A stretch of DNA of 9,518 nt from an uncultured Porphyromonadaceae bacterium (GTDB lineage: Bacteria > Bacteroidota > Bacteroidia > Bacteroidales > Muribaculaceae): NCBI GenBank assembly GCA_947176545.1, contig CAMWRB010000032.1, positions 1-9,518 of the forward strand. Reading direction: 5' to 3'. This document shows positions 1 to 6,448 of this stretch, piece after piece. The position numbers were made by a program, and so were the translations under genes. The first letter of the stretch is position 1, and each line of letters starts with the position of its first letter. The notes beneath the pieces were generated by a model, which was not told where the DNA came from, made no database searches, and worked only from the letters and a program-made list of their open reading frames with translations.

Positions 1-137
1 ATAACAAACATCTGAAATTGCAAGCTTATTCTGTCCATATTTTAATCTTTTTACTTTTTACTGACAAACCATTTGTATCATTGATTACGATGCGAAGTTA
101 GCCCGGTTCAACAAGTGGATTAGGGAATAAAGTAATT

Positions 138-174
138 CCACTTCTCTATTCCCCTTTAGGAAATATAGAAGTGG
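138..174. other. Hairpin downstream of the 279-aa gene, with competing partners
   Basis: CCACTTCT (138-145) pairs with AGAAGTGG (167-174). After one mismatch a further four pairs follow (147-150 with 162-165), leaving a loop of about 11 nt. A second AAGTGG copy at 113-118 could pair with 138-143 instead, and GGGAATA (123-129) with TATTCCC (147-153), so three mutually exclusive stems are possible. No clear U-tract follows on either strand, so I do not call it an intrinsic terminator. It lies 30 nt past the stop of the minus-strand gene and may mark its 3' end. The rest of 1-204 shows no gene. Confidence 0.45.
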
Positions 175-204
175 ATGATGCTCAGAATACGCGGTATTAA
201 TGTC

Positions 205-1044
205 CTAACCGTATATCGCGTTTATGGTCTCTATCTTTTGATTACTATATGATTTTATGATTCCCTTAAGATTTTCATCGTCTGAATCGTAGTCTGCATT
301 TGCGGTAAGCTTGGTGAAATAGACTAATTTGGAAATCAGACGAAGCAGGCTTTTCGTCGGATTGTTACCTCTCTTTCTCTTTGATTTAAATTGCGGATAA
401 ATATTGAAGAAGTATCTGAACATATCGGCAAACAACCCTATCTGTACAGTATCTGTCATATCTGCCACCGATATTGAACCGGCATTCAATTTACTGTTTT
501 CATCCACAAGGGACAGACCATGTTTGCAAAAAGCGGATATTGCCCAAAGAGTATCAGGATTACTTATGTTCAAGGTCTTACCCTTAATATGCAGACTTAA
601 TTTCATTTCCTGCTTGGTTTTGACTCCACTCAATGCGGAGATGCTCTCTTCGTTTTGCTCGATGAAGGCTATCATCTGCTCTATTTCCTCTTTGGGAGTT
701 GCGTTACATTTCATAGTGTTGCCGCTCACATAGTCAGATATAAATAGCAGCAGGTACCAAAACTTCTCGGCGTCTATTCCTAACGCATTTATGATGGCTA
801 TTATACTCTCGTTATTATCGCTGCTTGTCTTGATATAGTCCTCATACTGAAAATGTACGTTAAGATTGCCACTGCTATATCTGCGCATGAATATATACGG
901 TGCTTGCGATTCAACCTTATATGCCGTTCCGTTTTCACAAATGACTATATCAGGTGCAAACTTATCTGCAACCGGGAATAGATACTCCAATAAGTCACTT
1001 TCATACTTGCTGTAACACTCTATATTAAATCTTTCAATCGGCAT
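205..1044 (-). CDS. Hypothetical protein, 279 aa, family not recognised
   Basis: I do not recognise this family. The protein appears soluble: no signal peptide, and the only markedly hydrophobic stretch (about residues 95-106, around FWYLLLFISDYV) is short and probably a buried helix. Residues 1-75 look alpha/beta with many aromatics, 115-140 form an acidic helix, and the C-terminal third is basic (FKSKRKRG near 219-226) followed by an amphipathic helix (about 231-247) and a D/E cluster near 251-257. The ATG is preceded by GGAGAAG at suitable spacing, and a consensus promoter lies about 100 nt upstream, which supports this start. The gene stands alone, divergent from the acetyltransferase. 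It is AT-richer than the efflux operon, which could mean recent acquisition, but no integrase, transposase or flanking repeat is visible. Confidence 0.75.
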   Translation of the reverse strand: MPIERFNIECYSKYESDLLEYLFPVADKFAPDIVICENGTAYKVESQAPYIFMRRYSSGNLNVHFQYEDYIKTSSDNNESIIAIINALGIDAEKFWYLLLFISDYVSGNTMKCNATPKEEIEQMIAFIEQNEESISALSGVKTKQEMKLSLHIKGKTLNISNPDTLWAISAFCKHGLSLVDENSKLNAGSISVADMTDTVQIGLFADMFRYFFNIYPQFKSKRKRGNNPTKSLLRLISKLVYFTKLTANADYDSDDENLKGIIKSYSNQKIETINAIYG

Positions 1045-1056
1045 TATACTTCTCCA

Positions 1057-1137
1057 TTATATTGTCATACTTACAGATATTATAACATTCAACATTGACT
1101 GTTCAGCCAATGTTCCGCTTGGAATAATTGTTTCCAT
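1057..1137 (-). CDS. Possible 26-codon upstream ORF before the 279-aa gene
   Basis: A frame from ATG to TAA encodes a 26-aa peptide beginning METIIPSGTLAEQS and ending SVSMTI. It stops 12 nt before the ATG of the 279-aa gene, so it could be a leader or a translationally coupled small protein. Against this, its ATG lies only a few bases downstream of the transcription start predicted from the -7 element at 1146-1154, so it would be nearly leaderless. The second half is rich in I, V, M and S, as AT-rich non-coding sequence often is. It may simply be 5' UTR. Confidence 0.25.
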   Translation of the reverse strand: METIIPSGTLAEQSMLNVIISVSMTI

Positions 1138-1145
1138 TATGTAGT

Positions 1146-1177
1146 ACAAATTTAGTTAATATTTGACCGCCTATCAA
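1146..1177 (-). promoter_or_regulatory. Bacteroides-type promoter of the 279-aa gene
   Basis: On the minus strand TAAATTTGT (1154-1146) matches the Bacteroidota -7 consensus TAnnTTTGY exactly. A TTG (1177-1175) sits 20 bp upstream, where the -33 element is expected. Predicted transcription begins near 1141, giving a 5' UTR of about 97 nt for the 279-aa gene. The 11-bp core TAACTAAATTT recurs on the plus strand at 1328-1338 ahead of the divergent acetyltransferase. Confidence 0.6.
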
Positions 1178-1327
1178 TATTATTAATATTCTATTTCCAC
1201 CCTTTTCTCTTCATGCACACGGGTGATGACAGGCAGAATGTCGCAACTGAGATATTCATGTCATGCTGACACGGATTAAGTATATGTTTACCAATTTCAA
1301 CGCAAGAGTCTGATAGTCGGAAAATAA

Positions 1328-1340
1328 TAACTAAATTTAC
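1328..1340 (+). promoter_or_regulatory. Candidate promoter of the acetyltransferase gene
   Basis: TAAATTTAC (1332-1340) is one base off the TAnnTTTGY -7 consensus and lies about 42 bp before the ATG at 1382. It shares the 11-bp string TAACTAAATTT with the well-formed divergent promoter at 1148-1158. No convincing -33 TTTG is seen at the right distance, so it may be weak or activator-dependent. The spacer 1138-1327 otherwise holds TGACA/TGTCA half-sites, including TGTCA-TGC-TGACA at 1259-1271, which could be an operator. Confidence 0.35.
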
Positions 1341-1381
1341 CGAGTGATACATGACAAATAAAATATAAAAGTATATGAATT

Positions 1382-1903
1382 ATGGAAGAAATAAGAATTG
1401 ACTGCGCACATCCGACTGAGGAAGAGCTGAAACTGTCACATTTTCATACCCAAACTCTTTTCCGGCTGAATCAGACTATGCCGTTTACTGATGAATATAA
1501 CTCGCTCATACATCAGCTGTTTCCCGAAATTGGCGAGAACAGCCGTATAGTCACTCCTCTAAAAGGTGTTAGATTCAATAAAGTAAGCATTGGGAAAAAT
1601 GTGGTGATAAACAGTGATTGCCTTATGATGGCGGCAGGTGGTATCACCATAGAAGATGATGTTATGATAGCAGCAAACGCCCAGCTCATTTCAAACAACC
1701 ACGACCTCGACAACCGTTGGATTATTACCTGCAAACCTGTCCGTATCTGCAGGCGCGCTTGGATTGGAGCTGGGGCGACTGTTCTACCCGGTGTGACTAT
1801 CGGTGAGAATGCAGTTGTCGGGGCAGGAAGTGTCGTCACCAAAGATGTTGAGGCCAATACCATTGTAGCCGGCAACCCGGCTAAACTCATCCGCAAAATA
1901 TAA
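1382..1903 (+). CDS. Hexapeptide-repeat (left-handed beta-helix) O-acetyltransferase, Maa/LacA/NodL-like
   Basis: This is a predicted cytoplasmic acetyl-CoA-dependent acetyltransferase of sugars or similar hydroxyl acceptors. Residues 1-55 are a helical N-terminal part like that of maltose/galactoside acetyltransferases. From about residue 68 the chain runs in hexapeptide turns ([55 protein letters not shown]). The family's catalytic histidine is visible as His107 in SNNHDLDNR, and the usual ending [10 protein letters not shown] is present. At 173 aa it is slightly shorter than typical Maa/LacA (about 180-200 aa). The acceptor cannot be told from sequence. A variant is CRICRRAW at 123-127, where most relatives have a short I-G-D-x-V-W turn. 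No Shine-Dalgarno is obvious. The gene is monocistronic, with a strong hairpin 35 nt after the stop. Confidence 0.9.
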   Translation: MEEIRIDCAHPTEEELKLSHFHTQTLFRLNQTMPFTDEYNSLIHQLFPEIGENSRIVTPLKGVRFNKVSIGKNVVINSDCLMMAAGGITIEDDVMIAANAQLISNNHDLDNRWIITCKPVRICRRAWIGAGATVLPGVTIGENAVVGAGSVVTKDVEANTIVAGNPAKLIRKI

Positions 1904-1938
1904 ATTTGAAAAACCATCTACTTAGCATACAAAAATTT

Positions 1939-1985
1939 AAGACCCCGTGCCCCTACCTTAATATATATTGGGGGAACGGGGTCTT
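1939..1985. terminator. Intrinsic terminator between convergent acetyltransferase and efflux operon
   Basis: A perfect 10-bp GC-rich stem (AAGACCCCGT 1939-1948 with ACGGGGTCTT 1976-1985) is extended by an inner CCCC/GGGG pairing (1950-1953 with 1970-1974). On the minus strand it is followed by a TTAAATTTTTG tract, so it is best suited to end the efflux operon. On the plus strand it directly follows the acetyltransferase and probably also limits read-through. Confidence 0.85.
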
Positions 1986-2020
1986 AGTATAATCGGACCG
2001 ACACTAATATCCGGATACTT

Positions 2021-3628
2021 CTACAATGGTTGATATCCTCTGTCGGCTCTTGCCAACTGTCTGATGACACGGCGTACCGTGCTCCATTTCGGAAAGATTG
2101 CAAATGGTCTTACCGAACTGTAACTCAGGAGAATTATTAAAAGAGAAGCGAGTGCTGCCATTAGCAACCAACCGTATATCTCTTTCATCGATACCACCAG
2201 AGCCTGTGTCTGTACCAATCCATATAATTGTCCGGGTGCCAAGCACGATATGTCGGGATTTGTATTCAGTATGTTCACCCCAAGCAGAGAGGCATTTTTC
2301 GCCATTGTATGACGAAAGAACTCACCTATTATCGCCGGTCCGAGTGTAGCACCCATCACAGCTCCCGTAAAACCATTGATGGTAAGAGCCTGTGGAAAAA
2401 CCTGAAAAGGCAATCCGCTCTGCACTATCGAGGTCAGGTACACAATTGAGATTATCACTGATGCCATTCCTCTGAAAAATAGAGGAACGAAAAGCATTTC
2501 CTTCTCAACACCGTAATCAATGAAGAAGTAGAAATATCCCAGATATACGATAGCTAATGCAACGCAGATGGCTGTCATGGTCTTGTATCTCCATTTTCGC
2601 AAGGCGAAGGTGAAATAAGTGAATGCACATCCGGCAATGATACCGGCAAACACATACCAATTGAGGTCGATAATGTTGGTCTCATCAAATCCGAGAATAT
2701 TAGCGGCATAACTGTGTTCAAACACGTGTTCGGTGGCTAAGAGCGTGAAGAAAACAAGATATACTCCGGTGGCACGGATGACATTGCGGTTCTTCATTGC
2801 CCGGAAGCTGATGTACGGATGATGCAGGAATGACGCCCTCCACAGATTGATACAGAGACAGGCAATACCGATAAAAGCCACACCACGTATCTCTATGCTG
2901 TCCCACCAATCGAAATAGCTGCCATATACACAGATGAAAGTAAAGCACAGCATAAATCCGGCCCACAGTACAGCTCCAATCCAGTCGATGCCGAGCAGAG
3001 GTATAAACATCGGTCCGCGCACAGGTTTAACAAGTATAAGGACCATCACCATCATCAAAGCGAGCAAACCGACCATAATCCATTGCATATATTCCCATTG
3101 TGAGAAAAAAGCCGTATATATTGCGCCTATCCCGCTCAACTGTATGACGCTGTCCACAATCAGATAGACATAGCAGAAGAAAATCGCCATATCCCTTACG
3201 GGGGTCAGCCAAAGCTGGATTGTGGAATTACATGCGAGAGTAGCCTGCATACGAAACCATCCGGCGACGAAACATGTAATCACAATTAACGGCACCGATG
3301 TAGTGTTGGCACAAATCAGATTAGCTGATATAAGAACTATTGCAGACGCAAGAAGTTGGGTGCGGGTTGAGAAGCGGAACTTGATACGGAACATGACTGC
3401 AAAGTTTATGGCCAGTCCTATGAGCGAAGCGTAACCGGCCATAAGGATATCCTCCTGCATCAGTGCCGTTGTCCCTACCATATCGGTTGCGGCTGCAAGG
3501 TACAAACCGCCCGAAAACTGGATTATCAGGACAAAGAAAATAAACGGATACGGTTTCAACCGTCTTGGAATGAAATTCGGGACTTCCGGTATGTCAAAAG
3601 AACCCGACGGAGCATGCAGGTCTGCCAT
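2021..3628 (-). CDS. MFS drug-efflux pump, 14-helix EmrB/QacA (DHA2)-like, divergent
   Basis: This is the predicted inner-membrane proton-driven pump of a tripartite efflux system. The 535-aa protein has a cytoplasmic N-terminus of about 27 residues and roughly 14 hydrophobic segments (near 28-48, 62-81, 91-107, 110-125, 147-173, 182-200, 213-236, 247-264, 286-303, 323-341, 351-371, 378-402, 415-436 and 484-503), the DHA2 topology. The canonical loop 2-3 motif A (GxxxDRxGRR) is not recognisable; the equivalent place reads MFRIKFRFSTRTQL, basic but without the Asp. A GATLGPAIIGE string near 426-436 resembles a motif C but lies in the C-terminal half. The stretch before the last helix (about 437-480) is a long periplasmic-like loop. 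The start lies one base after the adaptor's TGA, so translation is likely coupled. Assignment rests mainly on topology and operon context; the substrate is unknown. Confidence 0.85.
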   Translation of the reverse strand: MADLHAPSGSFDIPEVPNFIPRRLKPYPFIFFVLIIQFSGGLYLAAATDMVGTTALMQEDILMAGYASLIGLAINFAVMFRIKFRFSTRTQLLASAIVLISANLICANTTSVPLIVITCFVAGWFRMQATLACNSTIQLWLTPVRDMAIFFCYVYLIVDSVIQLSGIGAIYTAFFSQWEYMQWIMVGLLALMMVMVLILVKPVRGPMFIPLLGIDWIGAVLWAGFMLCFTFICVYGSYFDWWDSIEIRGVAFIGIACLCINLWRASFLHHPYISFRAMKNRNVIRATGVYLVFFTLLATEHVFEHSYAANILGFDETNIIDLNWYVFAGIIAGCAFTYFTFALRKWRYKTMTAICVALAIVYLGYFYFFIDYGVEKEMLFVPLFFRGMASVIISIVYLTSIVQSGLPFQVFPQALTINGFTGAVMGATLGPAIIGEFFRHTMAKNASLLGVNILNTNPDISCLAPGQLYGLVQTQALVVSMKEIYGWLLMAALASLLIILLSYSSVRPFAIFPKWSTVRRVIRQLARADRGYQPL

Positions 3629-3629
3629 A

Positions 3630-4664
3630 TCAATACTTTACGCTACATTCCACATTCATTCCGGCACGCAACTTTGCCATATCCTCAGATTTGTTTTCGG
3701 GACTGAATTCTATCCTGATCGGCACACGCTGACATACTTTTACGAAATTACCTGCCGAATTGTCCTGAGGCAACAGAGACAGGGACGCTCCGGTGGCAGT
3801 GGATATGGATTTCACCTTACCGGTAAATGTCACGCCGGGAATCGCATCCACCTTTATCTCGACATCACTGCCAGGCTTTATGTGGCGGAGCTGAGTCTCC
3901 TTATAATTGGCAGTAATCCAAATATCCTGTGAATCTACAATGTCGAGCAAAGTCTGTCCGGGCTGCACGAGCTGGCCGACCTGTATCTCCTTGCGCGAAG
4001 TGTATCCGTCGCATGGAGCCGTAATGACGGTGTAGCTGAGATTCAGTTCTGCCGTCTCAAGCAATGCTTCCGCCAGTTCTATCCCGGCTTCGGACTGAGA
4101 GATTCTCTGACGGTTTATGTCCACCACCGCCGAAGTCGCCGAACGCTGACGTGAAAGCATTTCATAGCGGGCCTTTTTCGCTTCATAGTCGGTCTTTGCA
4201 CCCTCATATTGCTGACGCGTGACGCCATCCTGTGCCAACAGCTTTTCATAACGGGCAAGGTCTGTCGCAGCCATTTCCATAAGCACTTTCGCCTCAACGA
4301 TTGAAGCCTCGCTGACAGCTACGTTGGCTGAAGCCGAAGTCACCGAACGGTCTGCAACATCGCGTCCTGCAAGGGCATTTTGATAATCGGCCCGTGCGCG
4401 CGCCACATTAAGACGCATATCGGCATCGTCAATAATGATAAGCGTATCACCCTTTTTCACCGGCTCATACTCGTCGAAACGGATTTCCTTGATATAGCCC
4501 TGCACACGGCTATTGACCGGGACTATCTGCTGACGCACCTGAGCGTTGTCCGTAAATTCGACATTTCCAAGGTGAACGAACCGTGAGCCAACCCATACGG
4601 CGGCTACACCGATGACTGCAAGTGTTATGATATAGGAGAGTATTTTTTTGCTGCGATGTTTCAT
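3630..4664 (-). CDS. HlyD/EmrA-family periplasmic adaptor (membrane fusion protein)
   Basis: This protein joins the inner-membrane MFS pump to the outer-membrane channel. It has an N-terminal membrane anchor (about residues 9-26), then the EmrA-type TDNAQV strand (38-43), the first biotinyl-lipoyl half (VPVNSRVQGYIKEI, 48-61), a long alpha-helical hairpin (about 84-210, with the turn near 145 to 150), the second lipoyl half (APCDGYTSRKEIQVGQLVQPGQTLLDIV, about 216-243) and a beta-barrel with ANYKETQL (252-259). LLPQDNSAGNFVKVCQRVPI (about 298-316) matches the segment typical of EmrA relatives paired with MFS pumps. At 344 aa the length is normal. Its ATG overlaps the outer-membrane factor's stop in ATGA, which fixes the start and implies coupled translation. 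Confidence 0.95.
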   Translation of the reverse strand: MKHRSKKILSYIITLAVIGVAAVWVGSRFVHLGNVEFTDNAQVRQQIVPVNSRVQGYIKEIRFDEYEPVKKGDTLIIIDDADMRLNVARARADYQNALAGRDVADRSVTSASANVAVSEASIVEAKVLMEMAATDLARYEKLLAQDGVTRQQYEGAKTDYEAKKARYEMLSRQRSATSAVVDINRQRISQSEAGIELAEALLETAELNLSYTVITAPCDGYTSRKEIQVGQLVQPGQTLLDIVDSQDIWITANYKETQLRHIKPGSDVEIKVDAIPGVTFTGKVKSISTATGASLSLLPQDNSAGNFVKVCQRVPIRIEFSPENKSEDMAKLRAGMNVECSVKY

Positions 4665-5974
4665 ATCTTTCCGGTTGTGAACAATAGTTTGTAATAATAG
4701 TAAATGATGTTTATACGCGCGTTTACGAGTTGCTGTTCCGCTTCCAGTTTAGAATTTGCGGCATCAAGCATATCCGTTATGAGAGCCATATCCACAGAAT
4801 ATCGGGTGAAGGTGGTCCGGTAGTTCCGCTCCGCAAGCTCTACACTTTTCTGTTGGGCTTTAAGTTCTTCGTATGCCTCGAGATAACGGACGTAATCGGC
4901 ATTGACAGCCAAAGTCACCTCCTCGCGCGTCGCTTCGAGTTGCTCAAGGGCCTTTTGGGTTTCAACACGACTCCTTGCCAGCGACTTGTTGCTTTTGTAG
5001 AGCGAAGAAATATTATAGTTTATACCGACACCCACATACCAGTAACTTAGATTACGATTGATAGGCGGCACCTCCACAAGAATAGGTCCGTCGATGCTCC
5101 ATCCGGCCTGAAGACCAATTTTCGGCAGACGTTCCGCACGCACAAGAGATTCCGATTTCCGGCTTATATCAACTCCTGAACGCGCAAGACTTAACATAGG
5201 AGAATTTACCTCAGCCTCTCCCTGCCAACATGCAACTCCTTCCTTAGGCAATGACCGGGTTAAGATAGTGGAGTCCGGAACAATGACCGTACCGTCGGAA
5301 AAGCCTGCCGTTGTGACCAGATTGGTATTGAGGATGTCGATTGTGTTATTGATTTTCACGAGTTGAAGCTCAAGATTGGACAAGAGCAGTTCATATCTCG
5401 TGATATCGTTCTGCAATGCCGTTCCCTGTTCATATCTCGACCTCATCTCCTGAAGCACCTTACGAGCGGCTGAAATGTTTCCCTCCACAACACGTCTCAA
5501 ATTATTGTATTTAAAGATGTCGAGGTAGAAACCGGTAAGCCGGAAGCGGATATTGTCACGTTGGAAATCCGTGGCATATCTGGCAGCAGTCAATTTAAGA
5601 CCTGCAAGTTCAATTGCACTCGTCACTGCCCCGCCCGTATAAATCGGTTGATTGATATTGACGGATAAAGTATTACCCAAATGCGGAATCGGGGCCTTTT
5701 GATAATCACTGAAGTTTCGTTTGGTGGTAAATCCGTCACCAATATAACTAAAGGATAGAGAGGTGGAAATGTCAGGCAATCGCCCGGAACGGGCTACGCT
5801 GATTTCGCGTTCGGCTTCGGTTTGAGCCGTAACAGACGGACGGAGTTGTGCACTGTTAGCCTCGGCCGTTTCAAAAATTTCTTCCAGTGTAATAACCGAC
5901 TGACCATAAGCACACACTCCGACGCCCGACACGAGTACAGACAACAATCCTGTGAGCAATCGTAGATTGTTCAT
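4661..5974 (-). CDS. TolC-family outer-membrane efflux channel
   Basis: This is the outer-membrane exit duct of the efflux system. Residues 1-24 form a signal peptide (LRLLTGLLSVLVSGVGVCAYG), probably cut near AYG-Q. Cys21 is not in a proper lipobox, because residue 20 is Val, so I do not call it a lipoprotein. Two homologous halves follow, each with long coiled-coil helices (about 31-65 and 115-220, then 260-282 and 330-425) separated by beta-strand segments. QPIYTGGA (109-116) and YNISSLYKS (320-328) are the paired beta-to-helix junctions seen in TolC relatives. At 437 aa the size is normal. It is the first gene of the operon, so outer-membrane factor, adaptor and pump are made from one message. 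The start is preceded only by AT-rich sequence, as is common in Bacteroidota. A structured leader with its own small ORF lies upstream. Confidence 0.95.
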   Translation of the reverse strand: MNNLRLLTGLLSVLVSGVGVCAYGQSVITLEEIFETAEANSAQLRPSVTAQTEAEREISVARSGRLPDISTSLSFSYIGDGFTTKRNFSDYQKAPIPHLGNTLSVNINQPIYTGGAVTSAIELAGLKLTAARYATDFQRDNIRFRLTGFYLDIFKYNNLRRVVEGNISAARKVLQEMRSRYEQGTALQNDITRYELLLSNLELQLVKINNTIDILNTNLVTTAGFSDGTVIVPDSTILTRSLPKEGVACWQGEAEVNSPMLSLARSGVDISRKSESLVRAERLPKIGLQAGWSIDGPILVEVPPINRNLSYWYVGVGINYNISSLYKSNKSLARSRVETQKALEQLEATREEVTLAVNADYVRYLEAYEELKAQQKSVELAERNYRTTFTRYSVDMALITDMLDAANSKLEAEQQLVNARINIIYYYYKLLFTTGKI

Positions 5975-6007
5975 AAAGTTTATTTTTAAGAAGTTTTGGA
6001 TTATTTT

Positions 6008-6028
6008 TCTCAGATTATACAGCTGAGA
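6008..6028 (-). promoter_or_regulatory. Leader hairpin between the leader ORF and the TolC-type gene
   Basis: On the transcript TCTCAG (6028-6023) can pair with CTGAGA (6013-6008) around a 9-nt loop, starting 9 nt after the stop codon of the leader ORF. An A-rich run rather than a U-tract follows, so it is not an intrinsic terminator. It ends about 33 nt before the TolC-type ATG. A ribosome at the end of the leader ORF would touch its base. Confidence 0.35.
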
Positions 6029-6037
6029 GAGACCTGA

Positions 6038-6142
6038 TTATCTACAAGCCTCAACCGGAGCGGTGCTTTTCCAGTTTTCAAGATATCCCCAGTTGGTCAC
6101 TCTCGGGGATGATACCACATTATTGTCTGATATATGGTTCAT
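6038..6142 (-). CDS. Probable 34-aa leader peptide in the 5' UTR of the efflux operon
   Basis: An ATG-to-TAA frame encodes 34 residues, starting MNHISDNNVVSSPRVT and ending NWGYLENWKSTAPVEACR. The composition (two Trp, Pro, Cys, mixed charges, varied codons) looks like real protein rather than AT-rich noise. It has no hydrophobic segment and no signal peptide, so it is unlikely to be a membrane partner of the pump. It lies wholly between the predicted transcription start (about 6166) and the TolC-type ATG, 63 nt before the latter. Codons 11-20 overlap a hairpin (6085-6110), and another hairpin follows the stop. By analogy with leader peptides of erm and other resistance genes, ribosome stalling in it could control expression of the pump. 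That role is inference; the peptide could also be an independent small protein. No strong Shine-Dalgarno is seen, and the ATG comes 6 nt after a 7-bp hairpin. Confidence 0.6.
   Translation of the reverse strand: MNHISDNNVVSSPRVTNWGYLENWKSTAPVEACR
6085..6110 (-). promoter_or_regulatory. Hairpin inside the leader ORF
   Basis: ATCCCC (6110-6105 on the transcript) pairs perfectly with GGGGAT (6090-6085) across a 14-nt loop. The stem falls inside the 34-aa leader ORF, so a translating ribosome would open it. This is the arrangement expected of translation-dependent attenuators, though six pairs alone is modest evidence. Confidence 0.4.
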
Positions 6143-6148
6143 TCAGAA

Positions 6149-6167
6149 GCAATTCTTTGTGAATTGC
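6149..6167. promoter_or_regulatory. Perfect inverted repeat at the predicted transcription start of the efflux operon
   Basis: GCAATTC (6149-6155) and GAATTGC (6161-6167) form a 7-bp perfect inverted repeat with a 5-bp centre. It begins 5 bp from the -7 element, so it would be either an operator at the start site or a hairpin at the very 5' end of the message. AraC proteins usually bind direct repeats, so if it is an operator, a different dimeric repressor may be involved. Confidence 0.45.
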
Positions 6168-6170
6168 ATC

Positions 6171-6179
6171 GCAAAATTA
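6171..6179 (-). promoter_or_regulatory. -7 element of the efflux operon promoter
   Basis: On the minus strand TAATTTTGC (6179-6171) matches TAnnTTTGY exactly and would start transcription near 6166, leaving a leader of about 190 nt. There is no recognisable TTTG at the -33 position (about 6200), which fits a promoter needing an activator such as the divergent AraC-family protein. Confidence 0.5.
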
Positions 6180-6436
6180 CTAAAAAAATCCGAATTAAAT
6201 ATTCCCCGAACTTAAATATTTATCTCTCCCCACACCTACATTGATAGCATATAGGTTGTTATATAACGTATACACTTTCGACCAGGAATGCCTGATAGAC
6301 AGCATACGATACCGATTCTCGCAGATGTGGTTGGGGTGATTATAATTTCTAAAATTATAACGAAAATTTACAGTGATTTACTATGAGAAAACTTTTCCAA
6401 ATACCACCAATATTTACACAAATATACTAATTTTTT
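6180..6436. promoter_or_regulatory. Divergent control region between efflux operon and AraC-family gene
   Basis: This AT-rich spacer holds several symmetric elements: a 10-bp palindrome GTTATATAAC (6258-6267), a 9-bp inverted repeat TTATAATTT-CTA-AAATTATAA (6340-6360), and ATATTT-ACAC-AAATAT (6410-6425) that overlaps the probable -33 region of the AraC-family promoter. These are candidate operators. AT-only repeats arise easily by chance in such DNA, so none is secure. No convincing gene is present. Confidence 0.35.
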
Positions 6437-6445
6437 TAACTTTGC
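6413..6445 (+). promoter_or_regulatory. Promoter of the AraC-family gene, abutting its start codon
   Basis: TAACTTTGC (6437-6445) matches the -7 consensus TAnnTTTGY exactly. TTTA (6413-6416) lies 20 bp upstream, one base off the -33 TTTG. Only three bases separate the -7 element from the ATG at 6449, so transcription would begin at or just after the A of the start codon. Confidence 0.5.
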
Positions 6446-6448
6446 AGT

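Noticed and set aside
95..125. GGTTCAA string resembling a tRNA T-loop
   Set aside because: The flanking bases do not form a T-stem, and no acceptor or anticodon arm can be drawn around it.
1215..1271. Short plus-strand frames (17-18 codons) before the acetyltransferase
   Set aside because: They are very short and without promoter or ribosome site; the visible symmetry (TGTCA-TGC-TGACA) explains the region better as a regulatory site.
6288..6386. 32-codon plus-strand frame upstream of the AraC-family gene (MPDRQHTIPILADVV...)
   Set aside because: No -7 element lies before it, its second half is I/K-rich low-complexity sequence made from an AT-only inverted repeat, and it is less protein-like than the leader ORF on the other strand.
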